A stretch of 64,000 nt of DNA, from positions 62,001 through 126,000 of the forward strand of contig CAVQMB010000047.1 of the NCBI GenBank assembly GCA_963713445.1, in the 5' to 3' direction. The notes below the pieces were generated by a model. It ran no database searches. It was not told the origin of the DNA and saw only the letters and a list, made by a program, of their open reading frames with translations. The first letter of the stretch is position 1, and every line of letters starts with the position of its first letter. The position numbers and the translations under genes were made by a program. This document shows positions 44,905 to 53,569 of the stretch, piece after piece. This DNA comes from CAVQMB01 sp963713445. GTDB lineage: Bacteria; Pseudomonadota; Gammaproteobacteria; Competibacterales; Competibacteraceae.

Positions 44905-45828
44905 ATGCTGAAATATCTGATCAAGCGGATTGCGGTCGCGCTTTTTACCGTCTGGATTACCACGGTCGTGGTCAGCATGTTGATTCACGTGGTGCCTGGC
45001 GATCCGGTGCGGATCATGTATGCCCAGTCCCAGGGCACGACTCCGCAGCAGCTCGAGGAAATCCGCCATCAGCTGGGCCTGGACCGACCGCTCGTGGTGC
45101 AGTACGGCATCTACATCGACCGGCTGGCGCACGGCGACTGGGGTAAGACCATCCGCGGTGAACAACCGGTGCTTGGCCTCCTGCTGGGCCGTTTCCCCAA
45201 CACCTTGCTGCTGGCGGCCACCAGTCTGCTGATCGCCGCGCTGATCGGCCTCACTACCGGTTTCATTGCCGCTTACCGGCGCAATTCCTGGGTCGACACC
45301 TCGACCATGGTCGGCGCAATCGTCGCGGCATCACTGCCGCAGTTCTGGCTCGGACTGATCCTGCTGTTCGCATTCGTGATCGAACTGCCCTGGTTCCCGG
45401 TTGCCGGCACTGACTGGCGCAATCTGGTGCTACCGGCACTCACCCTGGGACTCAGCAATGCCGCCATCATCGCTCGCCTGACCCGCTCGTCGATGGTGGA
45501 CGTGTTCAACCAGGATTTCATGCGCACCGCCTGGGCCAAGGGGTTGCCCAAGAGCACGGTGTTGTTCCGCCACGCTTTACGCGCCGGTCTGGTCCCAGTG
45601 GTCACCATGATGGGGATGCAGTTCACCTATATGATGGGCGGTGCCATCGTGGTCGAGAACGTGTTCGGCTGGAACGGCGTCGGCCGGCTGGCGATCCAGG
45701 CCATCACGCAACGTGATTACCCGCTGATACAGGGCTTCATACTGATGTTCGCGGTGATCGTCGCGCTGGTGTCAGTGATTCTCGATCTGCTGTACGCGTG
45801 GCTCGACCCGCGCGTGCGGTACAGCTGA
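44905..45828 (+). CDS. Dipeptide-type ABC transporter permease (DppB-like)
   Basis: 307 residues with six membrane helices. Typical DppB: MLKYLIKRIAVALFTVWITT, VPGDPVRIMYA, RHQLGLDRPLVVQYGIYIDRLAHGDWG, and the ATPase-coupling EAA loop RTAWAKGLPKSTVLFRHALR, ending YAWLDPRVRYS. I start at ATG 44905 (MLKYLI); the frame opens at 44863. Confidence 0.92.
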   Translation: MLKYLIKRIAVALFTVWITTVVVSMLIHVVPGDPVRIMYAQSQGTTPQQLEEIRHQLGLDRPLVVQYGIYIDRLAHGDWGKTIRGEQPVLGLLLGRFPNTLLLAATSLLIAALIGLTTGFIAAYRRNSWVDTSTMVGAIVAASLPQFWLGLILLFAFVIELPWFPVAGTDWRNLVLPALTLGLSNAAIIARLTRSSMVDVFNQDFMRTAWAKGLPKSTVLFRHALRAGLVPVVTMMGMQFTYMMGGAIVVENVFGWNGVGRLAIQAITQRDYPLIQGFILMFAVIVALVSVILDLLYAWLDPRVRYS

Positions 45829-45844
45829 CGGGGAGGCAACAATC

Positions 45845-46750
45845 ATGACCCGACAGGTCACCACAGCGGAACTGGCCGGTGCGATCCCCAGCCCCGGTGC
45901 CAGTTACCGCAACGAGTTGCGGCGGCTGACCGCCATTTTCCTGCGCAGCAAGAACGGCGTGATCGGCCTGATCCTGGTGCTGCTGCTGGTGGCGACTGCC
46001 ATTGCGGCATCGTGGATCGCGCCGTTCAGCCCACTGCAGATGGCCGCCGGCGGCATGCTGCAGGGACCGAGCGGGGCCCACTGGTTCGGCACCGACGAAT
46101 TCGGCCGCGATCTGTTCAGCCGCGTGATCTTCGGGGCCCGGTTAACCCTGCGCGTGGGCCTGGTCGCAGTCGGCATCTCGCTGACCAGCGGTTTTCTCAT
46201 CGGCCTGATAGCCGGCTATGCCGGCGGCTGGACCGAACGCATCCTGATGCGCGGCGCCGACGTCCTGTTTTCGTTCACCGAGACCCTGATCGCACTGGCC
46301 GCCGTGGCGGTATTGGGACCGAGCCTCGACAACGCCATTATCGCGGTCGGTATCGCCCAGATCCCGTTCTACGCCCGGGTGACGTACTCGGTGGTGCTGA
46401 TCGAAACCAACAAACCTTACATCGACGCCGGCCATGCTATCGGCGCCGGCCACCTGCGGATGATCTTCCGCCATCTGCTGCCCAATGTGGTCCCACCGTT
46501 GATCGTGGTGGCCTCGCTGGGTGTATCGACCGCCGTGCTGGTGGCCGCCGGACTCAGCTACCTGGGGCTCGGGGCGCAGCCGCCGCAACCGGAATGGGGT
46601 GCGATGCTGGCGGCCGGTCAGAACTACTTCCGCGATGCCCCGTGGATCATGATCTTCCCCGGGGTCGCGATTGCGCTCGCGGTGCTGGGATTCAACCTGC
46701 TGGGCGACGGCATCCGGGAAGTGCTGGATCCGCGCCAGGGTAAGGGATAG
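45845..46750 (+). CDS. Dipeptide-type ABC transporter permease (DppC-like)
   Basis: 301 residues. The N-terminal RNELRRLTAIFLRSKNGVIGLILVL, WFGTDEFGRDLFSRVIFGARLTLRVGLVA, the EAA loop DAGHAIGAGHLRMIFRHLLPN, and the end FNLLGDGIREVLDPRQ identify the second permease. It starts 16 bases after DppB. Confidence 0.92.
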   Translation: MTRQVTTAELAGAIPSPGASYRNELRRLTAIFLRSKNGVIGLILVLLLVATAIAASWIAPFSPLQMAAGGMLQGPSGAHWFGTDEFGRDLFSRVIFGARLTLRVGLVAVGISLTSGFLIGLIAGYAGGWTERILMRGADVLFSFTETLIALAAVAVLGPSLDNAIIAVGIAQIPFYARVTYSVVLIETNKPYIDAGHAIGAGHLRMIFRHLLPNVVPPLIVVASLGVSTAVLVAAGLSYLGLGAQPPQPEWGAMLAAGQNYFRDAPWIMIFPGVAIALAVLGFNLLGDGIREVLDPRQGKG

Positions 46751-46756
46751 ACCACC

Positions 46757-47803
46757 ATGGCCGAATCCGCAGTGAGCGCCAACACCCCCGCCGCGGGCAC
46801 CAGCGATACGCCAGCGCTACAGGTTCGCAATCTGACCACGGTACTGCACACCGATACCGGTGCGATCCGTCCGGTCGACGGCCTCTCGTTCGACCTGTAT
46901 CCGCGCGAAACCCTGGCGGTCGTGGGCGAGTCCGGTTCCGGCAAGAGCATGATGGCCTTGTCACTGATGCGACTGGTGCCGGATCCGCCGGGCCGCATTG
47001 CCGACGGCGAGGTCCGCTATCGTGACCGTAACCTGCTCGACCTGTCCGAAACCGCCATGACAGCCCAGCGGGGCGCCCATCTGTCGATGATCTTCCAGGA
47101 TCCGATGACCTCACTCAACCCGGTGCTGTCGATCGGCCGGCAACTGACTGAAACCATGATCGAGCACCTGCAACTGAACTCGCGGCAGGCCCGCGACCGG
47201 GCGGTGGAAATGCTGCGGGTGGTGCAGATCCCGGAACCGGCGCGGCGGCTGTTGCAGTTCCCGCATCAGCTCTCGGGCGGCATGCTGCAGCGGGTGATGA
47301 TCGCCATGGCCCTGTCCTGCAACCCGAAGGTACTGATCGCCGACGAACCGACCACCGCGCTCGACGTCACTATCCAGGCCCAGATTCTCACCCTGCTGCG
47401 GCGCTTGCAGGACGAGTTCGGCACCGCGATCATCCTGATCACCCATGACCTGGGCGTGGTGGCCGAGGTCGCCGACCGGGTGGTGGTAATGTACGCCGGC
47501 CGCAAGGTCGAGGAAGGTAGCGTCTACGACATCTTCGAGCACCCCCGTCATCCCTACACCCGCGGGCTGCTCAACGCCCAGCCCGGCCTGAGCGGACTGG
47601 ACGGCGGCCGCCGTCGTGGCCGGCTGGCCGAGATCCCCGGCATCGTGCCGGCGCTCACCGAGTTGCCGGCCGGCTGCCATTTCGCCCCGCGCTGCAGCCT
47701 GGCCGACGAGCACTGCCGGCGAGAGTATCCGCCCTACCGGCACCAAAGCGCCGCCCAGTGGGCAGCGTGCTGGAAATCCGACCGGCTGGACCCGACACCA
47801 TGA
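46757..47803 (+). CDS. Dipeptide-type ABC transporter ATPase (DppD-like)
   Basis: 348 residues. Walker A VVGESGSGKSMM, signature LSGGMLQRVMIAMAL, Walker B VLIADEPTTALD, and the C-terminal oligopeptide-transporter motif with Cys residues (AGCHFAPRCSLADEHCRREYP). The stop overlaps the start of the second ATPase (ATGA). Confidence 0.92.
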   Translation: MAESAVSANTPAAGTSDTPALQVRNLTTVLHTDTGAIRPVDGLSFDLYPRETLAVVGESGSGKSMMALSLMRLVPDPPGRIADGEVRYRDRNLLDLSETAMTAQRGAHLSMIFQDPMTSLNPVLSIGRQLTETMIEHLQLNSRQARDRAVEMLRVVQIPEPARRLLQFPHQLSGGMLQRVMIAMALSCNPKVLIADEPTTALDVTIQAQILTLLRRLQDEFGTAIILITHDLGVVAEVADRVVVMYAGRKVEEGSVYDIFEHPRHPYTRGLLNAQPGLSGLDGGRRRGRLAEIPGIVPALTELPAGCHFAPRCSLADEHCRREYPPYRHQSAAQWAACWKSDRLDPTP

Positions 47804-48798
47804 GCGGTCGCCCTGCTACGCCGCCCGTCAGCACGCCCGTGCTGCAAGTCGAGAACCTCGCCAAGCGCTTTGTCATCCAGCGCGGACTGCTGGGTCAGCC
47901 CATCGCCACGGTGAGTGCGGTCGAGGATGTCTCGTTCAGCGTCGCCGCCGGCGAAACCCTGGGTCTGGTCGGCGAATCCGGCTGCGGCAAGTCGACCACC
48001 GGTAAAACCATTCTAAAGCTACTGGAACCCAGCGCTGGCAGCATCCGCCTGGATGGCCAGGACATCACGGCGCTCAGGCGCCGCGCCATGCTGCCGCACC
48101 GGCGCCAGATGCAGATCATCTTCCAGGACCCGTACTCGTCGATCAATCCGCGCATGTCAGCCAGCGCGTACGTCGGCGAACCACTGGTGGTACACGGCGT
48201 GGTACAGCGCCGCCGCGAGCGCGACGAGCGGGTCGCCGAGCTGTTCCGTCTGGTCGGCCTCAGAGCCGATCAGATGCGCCGGTTTCCGCATGAGTTCTCC
48301 GGCGGCCAGCGCCAGCGCCTGGCCATTGCCCGGGCGCTGGCGCTGCAGCCCCGGCTGATCATTGCCGACGAGTGCGTATCGGCGCTGGACGTCTCGATTC
48401 AGGCGGCCATCATCAATCTGATGGTGGACCTGCAGCAGGAACTCGGTGTTGCTTTTCTGTTCATCGCCCACGACATCGGCGTGGTCGAGCACATCAGCCA
48501 GCGGGTTGCCGTCATGTACCTGGGCCGGTTGGTCGAGGTGGGCACCCGCAAAACCCTGTTCTCGGCACCGCAGCACCCCTACACCGAGGCCTTGCTGTCG
48601 GCCGTGCCGGTCCCCAACCCGCGGGTGCGCGGGCGCGAGCGCATCATCCTCCAGGGCGATGTGCCGAGCCCGATCAATCCACCGCCCGGTTGCCACTTCC
48701 ACACCCGCTGCCCGTATGCCGTCGATCGCTGCCGGATCGAGGTGCCCGAGCTGCGGGAGATCCACCCGGGCCACCGGGTGGCCTGCCATCTGCGCTGA
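47800..48798 (+). CDS. Dipeptide-type ABC transporter ATPase (DppF-like)
   Basis: 332 residues from ATG 47800. Walker A LVGESGCGKSTTGK, signature FSGGQRQRLAIARAL, Walker B LIIADECVSALDVS (Cys where Pro is usual, a common DppF variation), and the tail GCHFHTRCPYAVDRCRIEVP. Together with the previous four genes this makes a complete importer: one binding protein, two permeases, two ATPases. Confidence 0.92.
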   Translation: MSGRPATPPVSTPVLQVENLAKRFVIQRGLLGQPIATVSAVEDVSFSVAAGETLGLVGESGCGKSTTGKTILKLLEPSAGSIRLDGQDITALRRRAMLPHRRQMQIIFQDPYSSINPRMSASAYVGEPLVVHGVVQRRRERDERVAELFRLVGLRADQMRRFPHEFSGGQRQRLAIARALALQPRLIIADECVSALDVSIQAAIINLMVDLQQELGVAFLFIAHDIGVVEHISQRVAVMYLGRLVEVGTRKTLFSAPQHPYTEALLSAVPVPNPRVRGRERIILQGDVPSPINPPPGCHFHTRCPYAVDRCRIEVPELREIHPGHRVACHLR

Positions 48799-48809
48799 GG
48801 GCTAGTGCC

Positions 48810-49781
48810 ATGACCATCGGCATCGCCGCCAGTGGAGCCAACGCCGGTCTCGCCGTGTTCCGTGCGCTGGCCGCAGTGGAACGTGTGGCCCAGGGCGCCA
48901 TTGGCGGCTTCGCAGCATTCGCCGCGGTTGACGCGAGCGGCGCTGTGTACCGGGCTGAGACCCAGCGTGGCGGCACCCGCACGCTGTTCACCGCCGGTGA
49001 AACCACGGGCGTGCCACCACCGTCCATGGCAGCCAGCGCCACCCGCGCCGGGATCATGTCCAGCGGCCCGGACCGGCCCGCCCCGCTGGCCCAGTTCGTG
49101 CCAGCGGACGCCGCTGCCGGACTGGTCACCGGCCATCGGCTGCCCAACGCGGCCGGCCTTAGCGGGCAGCCGGTCAACCTGGCAGTGCTGGATCGGCTGC
49201 GGGCTGGCGAGACGGCGCGCACTGCGGTAGCCGAGGTTCTTGACGCCGATCCGGAAGCGGATGCCGGGGTAATCGCGATCGATCAGTACGGCGGGATATT
49301 CAGCCGCAACAGCCGCCGGGTCGGTCAGCGGCCCGACCTGGGTCACGCCCGCCGCGAACATGGTACCAGCGGCGCCGTGGTGGAAGTTCTGCACAATGCT
49401 ATTTTCCCGGCCGATTCGCTGGCGGCACTGGCTGCCGACATCGCGCTGGCGGTGATGGCACCCACAGTCAGCGCCGGCCGCATCACGGTGGCGGCCGGCG
49501 TACCGGTAATACCCGGCGCCGCCGACCAGGTCCTGGTGGATGCGGCCGGCAATGCATTCCGGATCGAGACCACCGACCAGCGTATCGTGCGCGGCCGCCA
49601 CAACTGCGCCGCGATCTACTTAGGGTCCCTGGTGATCCAGTCTGGCAGAGCGCTGGGCCGTACCGCTTTCGAGCCCAACGTCGTGGTCGCGGATGGCCAC
49701 ATCGTCTCCCTCAGCGGCCAGACCAGGCTGGAACTCGACTACTGCGCACCCGAGCAGCCCTGCATGCCAGACCGGCCGTAA
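48810..49781 (+). CDS. Conserved protein resembling DUF6963
   Basis: 323 residues, no signal peptide or membrane segment. MTIGIAASGANAGLAVFRALAAVERVAQGAIGGF, AVYRAETQRGGTRTLF and the central LVTGHRLPNAAG read as a conserved enzyme-like family; I recall it as DUF6963 but could not check. It starts 12 bases after DppF, and an M20 hydrolase gene follows, so it is part of the same operon and probably acts on the imported compound. The Gly/Ala-rich start and Thr/Ser loops faintly recall N-terminal-nucleophile amidohydrolases, but I cannot support that. Confidence 0.6.
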   Translation: MTIGIAASGANAGLAVFRALAAVERVAQGAIGGFAAFAAVDASGAVYRAETQRGGTRTLFTAGETTGVPPPSMAASATRAGIMSSGPDRPAPLAQFVPADAAAGLVTGHRLPNAAGLSGQPVNLAVLDRLRAGETARTAVAEVLDADPEADAGVIAIDQYGGIFSRNSRRVGQRPDLGHARREHGTSGAVVEVLHNAIFPADSLAALAADIALAVMAPTVSAGRITVAAGVPVIPGAADQVLVDAAGNAFRIETTDQRIVRGRHNCAAIYLGSLVIQSGRALGRTAFEPNVVVADGHIVSLSGQTRLELDYCAPEQPCMPDRP

Positions 49782-49824
49782 TGCTACCCTGGACCATCCC
49801 GTCCTATCACGCAGGAGACCATTC

Positions 49825-51063
49825 ATGCCGGTGAACATTGAGCGAATCCGTCAACATATCGAAACGCTGGCCGGGTTCACCACCACCCCGGGTGCCGGAT
49901 CGACCCGGCTTAGCTACAGTGCGGAATACCGCCAAGCCTGCGATTATGTGGGTGGACATGGCCGGACACTGGGCCTGGACGTGCGCTACGACGCAATCGG
50001 CAATCTGCGCATGCGGTTGCCTGGACGTGATCCGCAGGCACCAGCCGTCATCATCGGCTCCCACCTCGACACTGTCATCCACGGGGGCGACTTCGACGGC
50101 ATTCTGGGCGTGGTCGCCGGCCTGGAAACGGTGGCAACGTTGCTCGAGCAAGGTGTCCAGCCACAACATCCGGTCGAGGTCATCAACTTCGTCGAGGAGG
50201 AAGGCACGACCTTCCGCTGTCCTTTAACCGGCAGCAAGGCAATCACCGGCTTTCTCACGCTGGACCAGATCAAGGCCCTGCATGACGACCGCGGTCAGAC
50301 GCTCTACGACGCCGCCCGGTCATTCGGTGTCGACCCCGACCAACTGGGTTCCGACCAGCTTCAACCCGACGCCGTAAAGGCCATGCTGGAGCTGCACATC
50401 GAACAGGGGGCGGTGCTTGAATCGGAACGGGTACCGGTCGGCATCGTCGAACACATCGCCGGCAGCGAAAGCCATCGGGTGCAGCTGCAGGGCCGGGCCA
50501 ACCACGCCGGTACCACCCCGATGGGTCTGCGCTACGATGCGTTGGCCGGCGCGGCCGAAATGATTCTGGCCATTGAACGCATCGCCGCCGAGCCGGAACG
50601 GCCGGATACCGTAGCCACGGTAGGCCGCATCCAATGCATACCCAACGCTGCCAACGTAATCCCGGGCCGGACCGAATTCAGCATCGACGTGCGCGATATC
50701 GATGCCGGCCGGATCGAGGCTGCGGCATCCAGCATCATCGGGACCATCCGGGCCATCGCCGAGCGCCGAGGCCTGGGCTGGGAAACCGAACTCACCGGCA
50801 AATCGAGCCCGCAGCCGTTAGCCCGGAATCTGATCGATCAGCTCACCGAGCTGGCGGAGCAGCTGGCCATTCCCTACCGACGGATGCCGAGCGGGGCGCT
50901 GCACGACGCGGCTATGATGACGCGCGTCACCGACGTGGCGATGATATTTGTCCCCAGCATAGATGGGCGCAGCCACACGCCGCGCGAGCGCACGCACTAC
51001 ACTGATATCGAGCACGGCGCCAACCTGCTTTTGGCGGCAGTCGCAAGCCTGGCCGGCGCCTGA
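49825..51063 (+). CDS. M20-family Zn amidohydrolase (N-carbamoyl/N-acyl-L-amino acid type)
   Basis: 412 residues with start at 49825, 6 bases after GCAGGAGA. Family motifs: VIIGSHLDTVIHGGDFDGILGVVAGLE (metal ligands His and Asp), FVEEEGTTFRCPLTGSKAITG, ELHIEQGAVLESERVPVGIV, GRANHAGTTPMGLRYDAL and MPSGALHDAAMM. This is the allantoate amidohydrolase/beta-ureidopropionase/N-carbamoyl-L-amino acid hydrolase group. Last gene of the transporter operon; beside the racemase it suggests stereo-inversion and deacylation of imported N-substituted amino acids. Confidence 0.9.
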   Translation: MPVNIERIRQHIETLAGFTTTPGAGSTRLSYSAEYRQACDYVGGHGRTLGLDVRYDAIGNLRMRLPGRDPQAPAVIIGSHLDTVIHGGDFDGILGVVAGLETVATLLEQGVQPQHPVEVINFVEEEGTTFRCPLTGSKAITGFLTLDQIKALHDDRGQTLYDAARSFGVDPDQLGSDQLQPDAVKAMLELHIEQGAVLESERVPVGIVEHIAGSESHRVQLQGRANHAGTTPMGLRYDALAGAAEMILAIERIAAEPERPDTVATVGRIQCIPNAANVIPGRTEFSIDVRDIDAGRIEAAASSIIGTIRAIAERRGLGWETELTGKSSPQPLARNLIDQLTELAEQLAIPYRRMPSGALHDAAMMTRVTDVAMIFVPSIDGRSHTPRERTHYTDIEHGANLLLAAVASLAGA

Positions 51064-51106
51064 CGCGGCCAGGATTCTAGCGGCATTATCCACTGCCAGG
51101 CGTCTG

Positions 51107-51652
51107 CTACGCCTGCTGGCCCAGCCGCAACGTAAACACATCGCCCAGGGTATGACGAATCTGATTGACGCTGAGAAAGTGCCCGGTGGCTGGATCCCCC
51201 CAGTATTCGCAGGTCATTTTCAGCACCTGCGGCTGAGTGGCCGATTTCAGGTAGAAATACGAGCCGAAGATCTTGAAGCTGGGACCGCCACGCACGTTAC
51301 CGCTGAAAAACCCCACCTCGCGTATCGCTGGCCGGCGATCCAGCATGCTGATGGTCCAGTGTCGGGTCGAGTTGTAAATCGAAAACGTATCCGGCGTAAT
51401 CCGCTGGGCAGTCGGCCTCTTGTCGCGCACCTCGAATTTGCAGTAGGGCAGGTAGGTATTCGGTAAGCCGTCGTAGACCTTGCCATCCTGAAGGTAGACG
51501 GCAACCCGCTCCGCCGGAATGGTCAATGGCATCTTCAGGGTCAGCTGCGAGCCAGTGGGCACGGCGAAATACGGCGAGTTCACATCACCCTGATAAAGGC
51601 TCTGGCAACCGGCCAGTAACGCGACAAGCAATAACACGGTCAGGATCCGCAT
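51107..51652 (-). CDS. Exported lipoprotein, unknown function
   Basis: 181 residues. Signal peptide with lipobox LLAGC (Cys16): MRILTVLLLVALLAGCQS. The mature part is a beta-rich domain (PYFAVPTGSQLTLKMPLTIPAERVAVYLQDGKV, YCKFEVRDKRPTAQRI, VLKMTCEYWGDP) reminiscent of small conserved gammaproteobacterial lipoproteins; function unknown. It converges with the M20 hydrolase. Confidence 0.75.
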   Translation of the reverse strand: MRILTVLLLVALLAGCQSLYQGDVNSPYFAVPTGSQLTLKMPLTIPAERVAVYLQDGKVYDGLPNTYLPYCKFEVRDKRPTAQRITPDTFSIYNSTRHWTISMLDRRPAIREVGFFSGNVRGGPSFKIFGSYFYLKSATQPQVLKMTCEYWGDPATGHFLSVNQIRHTLGDVFTLRLGQQA

Positions 51653-51820
51653 GGCAGGCTCCGCTTGGAAAAATCTGGCTTTAGGATTTGACTGCCCAAC
51701 CTCGTCCAGGTTGCCGAACCTGCTGTAGATCTACGGCAATTGCCACCCGGCGCGGCGAAAACAGCCAACGCACCGGGCTTACGCACACCATCATGCCGCT
51801 GGCCATTTATCCGGACAGCG

Positions 51821-51852
51821 ATGTTGCATTGCAACATAAAGCTTGTTATGAT
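51821..51852 (+). promoter_or_regulatory. Phasin promoter with palindromic operator
   Basis: -35 TTGCAT at 51824-51829, a 17-base spacer and -10 TATGAT at 51847-51852. The -35 sits inside a perfect palindrome ATGTTGCA-T-TGCAACAT (51821-51837). TTGC/GCAA half sites are what PhaR-type repressors of phasin genes bind, so this is probably the PhaR operator (inference). Confidence 0.65.
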
Positions 51853-51894
51853 GCACCGCAACATCAACCAACCTTTAGTCCATGGAGTATCCCG

Positions 51895-52248
51895 ATGAAC
51901 TACGAAATGTTCGACACCATGTCCAAACAACACGAAACCATGCTCGCCACGATGCAGAAGTTCAACAAGCTGGCGGTCACTAACATGGAGAAGTTCGCCA
52001 CTCTCCAGATGGGTGCTTTGCGCGGTTACAGCGATTTCGGATTGCAGAACCTCAAAAAGTTGAGTGAGGTCAAAAATCCGAGCCTGATGCAGGACTACCT
52101 GCGTGGTCAGGGCGAAGCGCTCAAAGTACTGGGCGAGAAAGTGGTTACAGATGCCAAAGCGGTCACCCAGCTCGGCGTTGACTTCAACCAGGAATCGCAG
52201 GAGATAGCCCGCGAATCGTTCGACGCGGCCGCCCGCAAGAACGCCTGA
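51895..52248 (+). CDS. Phasin family protein
   Basis: 117 residues, helical, no Cys: MNYEMFDTMSKQHETMLATMQKFNKLAVTNMEKFATLQ, GLQNLKKLSEVKNPSLMQDYLRGQGEALKVLGEKVVTDAKAVTQLGVDFNQESQ. This is the phasin_2 pattern; phasins coat polyhydroxyalkanoate granules. No PHA synthase gene is in the window. A promoter with a palindrome lies about 45-70 bases upstream, and a terminator follows 20 bases after the stop. Confidence 0.85.
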   Translation: MNYEMFDTMSKQHETMLATMQKFNKLAVTNMEKFATLQMGALRGYSDFGLQNLKKLSEVKNPSLMQDYLRGQGEALKVLGEKVVTDAKAVTQLGVDFNQESQEIARESFDAAARKNA

Positions 52249-52269
52249 ATCGATTCCGGCCACCAGCAG

Positions 52270-52298
52270 AGCTGTCGTCCGCATGGGCGGCAGCTTTT
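52270..52298 (+). terminator. Rho-independent terminator of the phasin gene
   Basis: An 11-pair stem with two G-U pairs (AGCTGTCGTCC / GGGCGGCAGCT), GCAT tetraloop, then TTTT. It begins 22 bases after the phasin stop. Confidence 0.75.
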
Positions 52299-52312
52299 GT
52301 CGTGTCCCGAAA

Positions 52313-52513
52313 TCAGCGCCGAAACAGCCACAGAATCACGGATAGCACAATACTGACAATCACCATGGTGGTGATCGGAAAATAAAAATGAACATTGTCC
52401 CGTTTGATGACAATATCACCGGGCAGCCGACCCAGCGGCACCCGGCTCAACCAGGGCCATAACAGCCCCGCGATAATGATAAGCACGCCGATGATGACCA
52501 GTGTGCGTTGCAT
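52313..52513 (-). CDS. DUF2905 family membrane protein
   Basis: 66 residues with two membrane helices (TLVIIGVLIIIAGLLWPWL and TTMVIVSIVLSVILWLF) joined by the family loop GRLPGDIVIKRDNVHFYFP. A short inner-membrane protein with no known function. Confidence 0.88.
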   Translation of the reverse strand: MQRTLVIIGVLIIIAGLLWPWLSRVPLGRLPGDIVIKRDNVHFYFPITTMVIVSIVLSVILWLFRR

Positions 52514-52632
52514 GGGATGAAATCCTCGAGGTTGCCAAACACAGCAATTGCTTTATGATACGCGCCCGCGACCCACGGCTCTTTGACCGATAAACCGTAT
52601 CCCTACTCCAGCCTGCACGTCTTTGATATCGG

Positions 52633-52842
52633 GTGACCATGCCTACATTCATTCAGCGTTTCGTTGCACGTCTTCGTTGTCGGCTGCGCGGGCACAGCGT
52701 GTCGTTCGTTCGTCCGGCGATAGGCACGGATGGCCGGGTATTCTATTGCCAATGCTGCCGAGAGCGCTTCGTGCTGACCGAGCAGCAACGCTGGCAGCGG
52801 TTCGACACACCTCCGATGACGCCGCTGCGCCAGGGGCACTGA
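52633..52842 (+). CDS. Small zinc-ribbon-like protein
   Basis: 69 residues (or 67 from ATG 52639). The core RLRGHSVSFVRPAIGTDGRVFYCQCCRERFVL has one CxxC pair and a nearby GH, with an Arg-rich N-terminus; this looks like a half zinc ribbon, but a second ligand pair is lacking. Spacing from the SprT gene downstream is about 75 bases on the same strand. Function unknown; it could be an accidental frame. Confidence 0.45.
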   Translation: MTMPTFIQRFVARLRCRLRGHSVSFVRPAIGTDGRVFYCQCCRERFVLTEQQRWQRFDTPPMTPLRQGH

Positions 52843-52917
52843 CGGTCCGCCCACTAATGGCCTGGAGTTAATGATCACCGGCAGCTATCGCGGGACTGCG
52901 GATGCGGAGCAAACGGC

Positions 52918-53496
52918 GTGATCCAGTCTGATAGGAAACGACCGTCAAGCTTGCCTGCCGACACTGGCCTGTTCGGCGAGGCCAGACAGAGGCTGACAAC
53001 GGATTGTCAGCGGCTGCGGGCCCGCGGCCTTGCCCTGCCTGACGTGCGGTTGACGTTCGACCTGCGCGGGACACGCGCGGGTAAAGCGATAATGCGGCAC
53101 GACGCCAGCCCGTTGATTCGCCTCAATGCGACCCTGTTAGCCGAAAACGGTCATGCGTTCCTGAGTCAGACCTTACCTCACGAACTGGCGCATGTTGCCG
53201 TCTTCCACCTGCTGGGCCGACAGCCGCGCCGACCGCATGGTCGCGAATGGCGGAACATGATGCGCGCGCTCGGTGCCGAACCGGTCCGCTGTCATCAGTT
53301 CGACGTCAGCAACGCCCGGCTACGACGGCTGCGCACCTACCGCTATACTTGCGCCTGTGACCAGCACGAACTCTCCAGCATCCGTCATCATCGGGTTCAG
53401 CGGGGCGTGCGCTACGTCTGTGGAAAATGCCGTACAGTATTACGCGAATTCCCGCTGGCCGAGACCGGCGGCACCTCACAGACCGGCCACAACTAA
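52918..53496 (+). CDS. SprT-like zinc metalloprotease
   Basis: 192 residues. Metallopeptidase motif PHELAHVAVFH (His88, Glu89, His92) with the third ligand in RPHGREW (His107); a C-terminal zinc ribbon with YRYTCAC and VCGKCRTVL. This fits the SprT family. The start is a GTG at 52918 with GGAG upstream. SprT-like proteins are related to SPRTN-type DNA-protein crosslink proteases, but the bacterial role is not settled. Confidence 0.85.
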   Translation: MIQSDRKRPSSLPADTGLFGEARQRLTTDCQRLRARGLALPDVRLTFDLRGTRAGKAIMRHDASPLIRLNATLLAENGHAFLSQTLPHELAHVAVFHLLGRQPRRPHGREWRNMMRALGAEPVRCHQFDVSNARLRRLRTYRYTCACDQHELSSIRHHRVQRGVRYVCGKCRTVLREFPLAETGGTSQTGHN

Positions 53497-53569
53497 CCGG
53501 CCGTTGGCGCCACGCCCGGACCAAGCGGAGGTATGCGGCAATCTTTTTGCTTTTCGAGGGTCTTCACCC

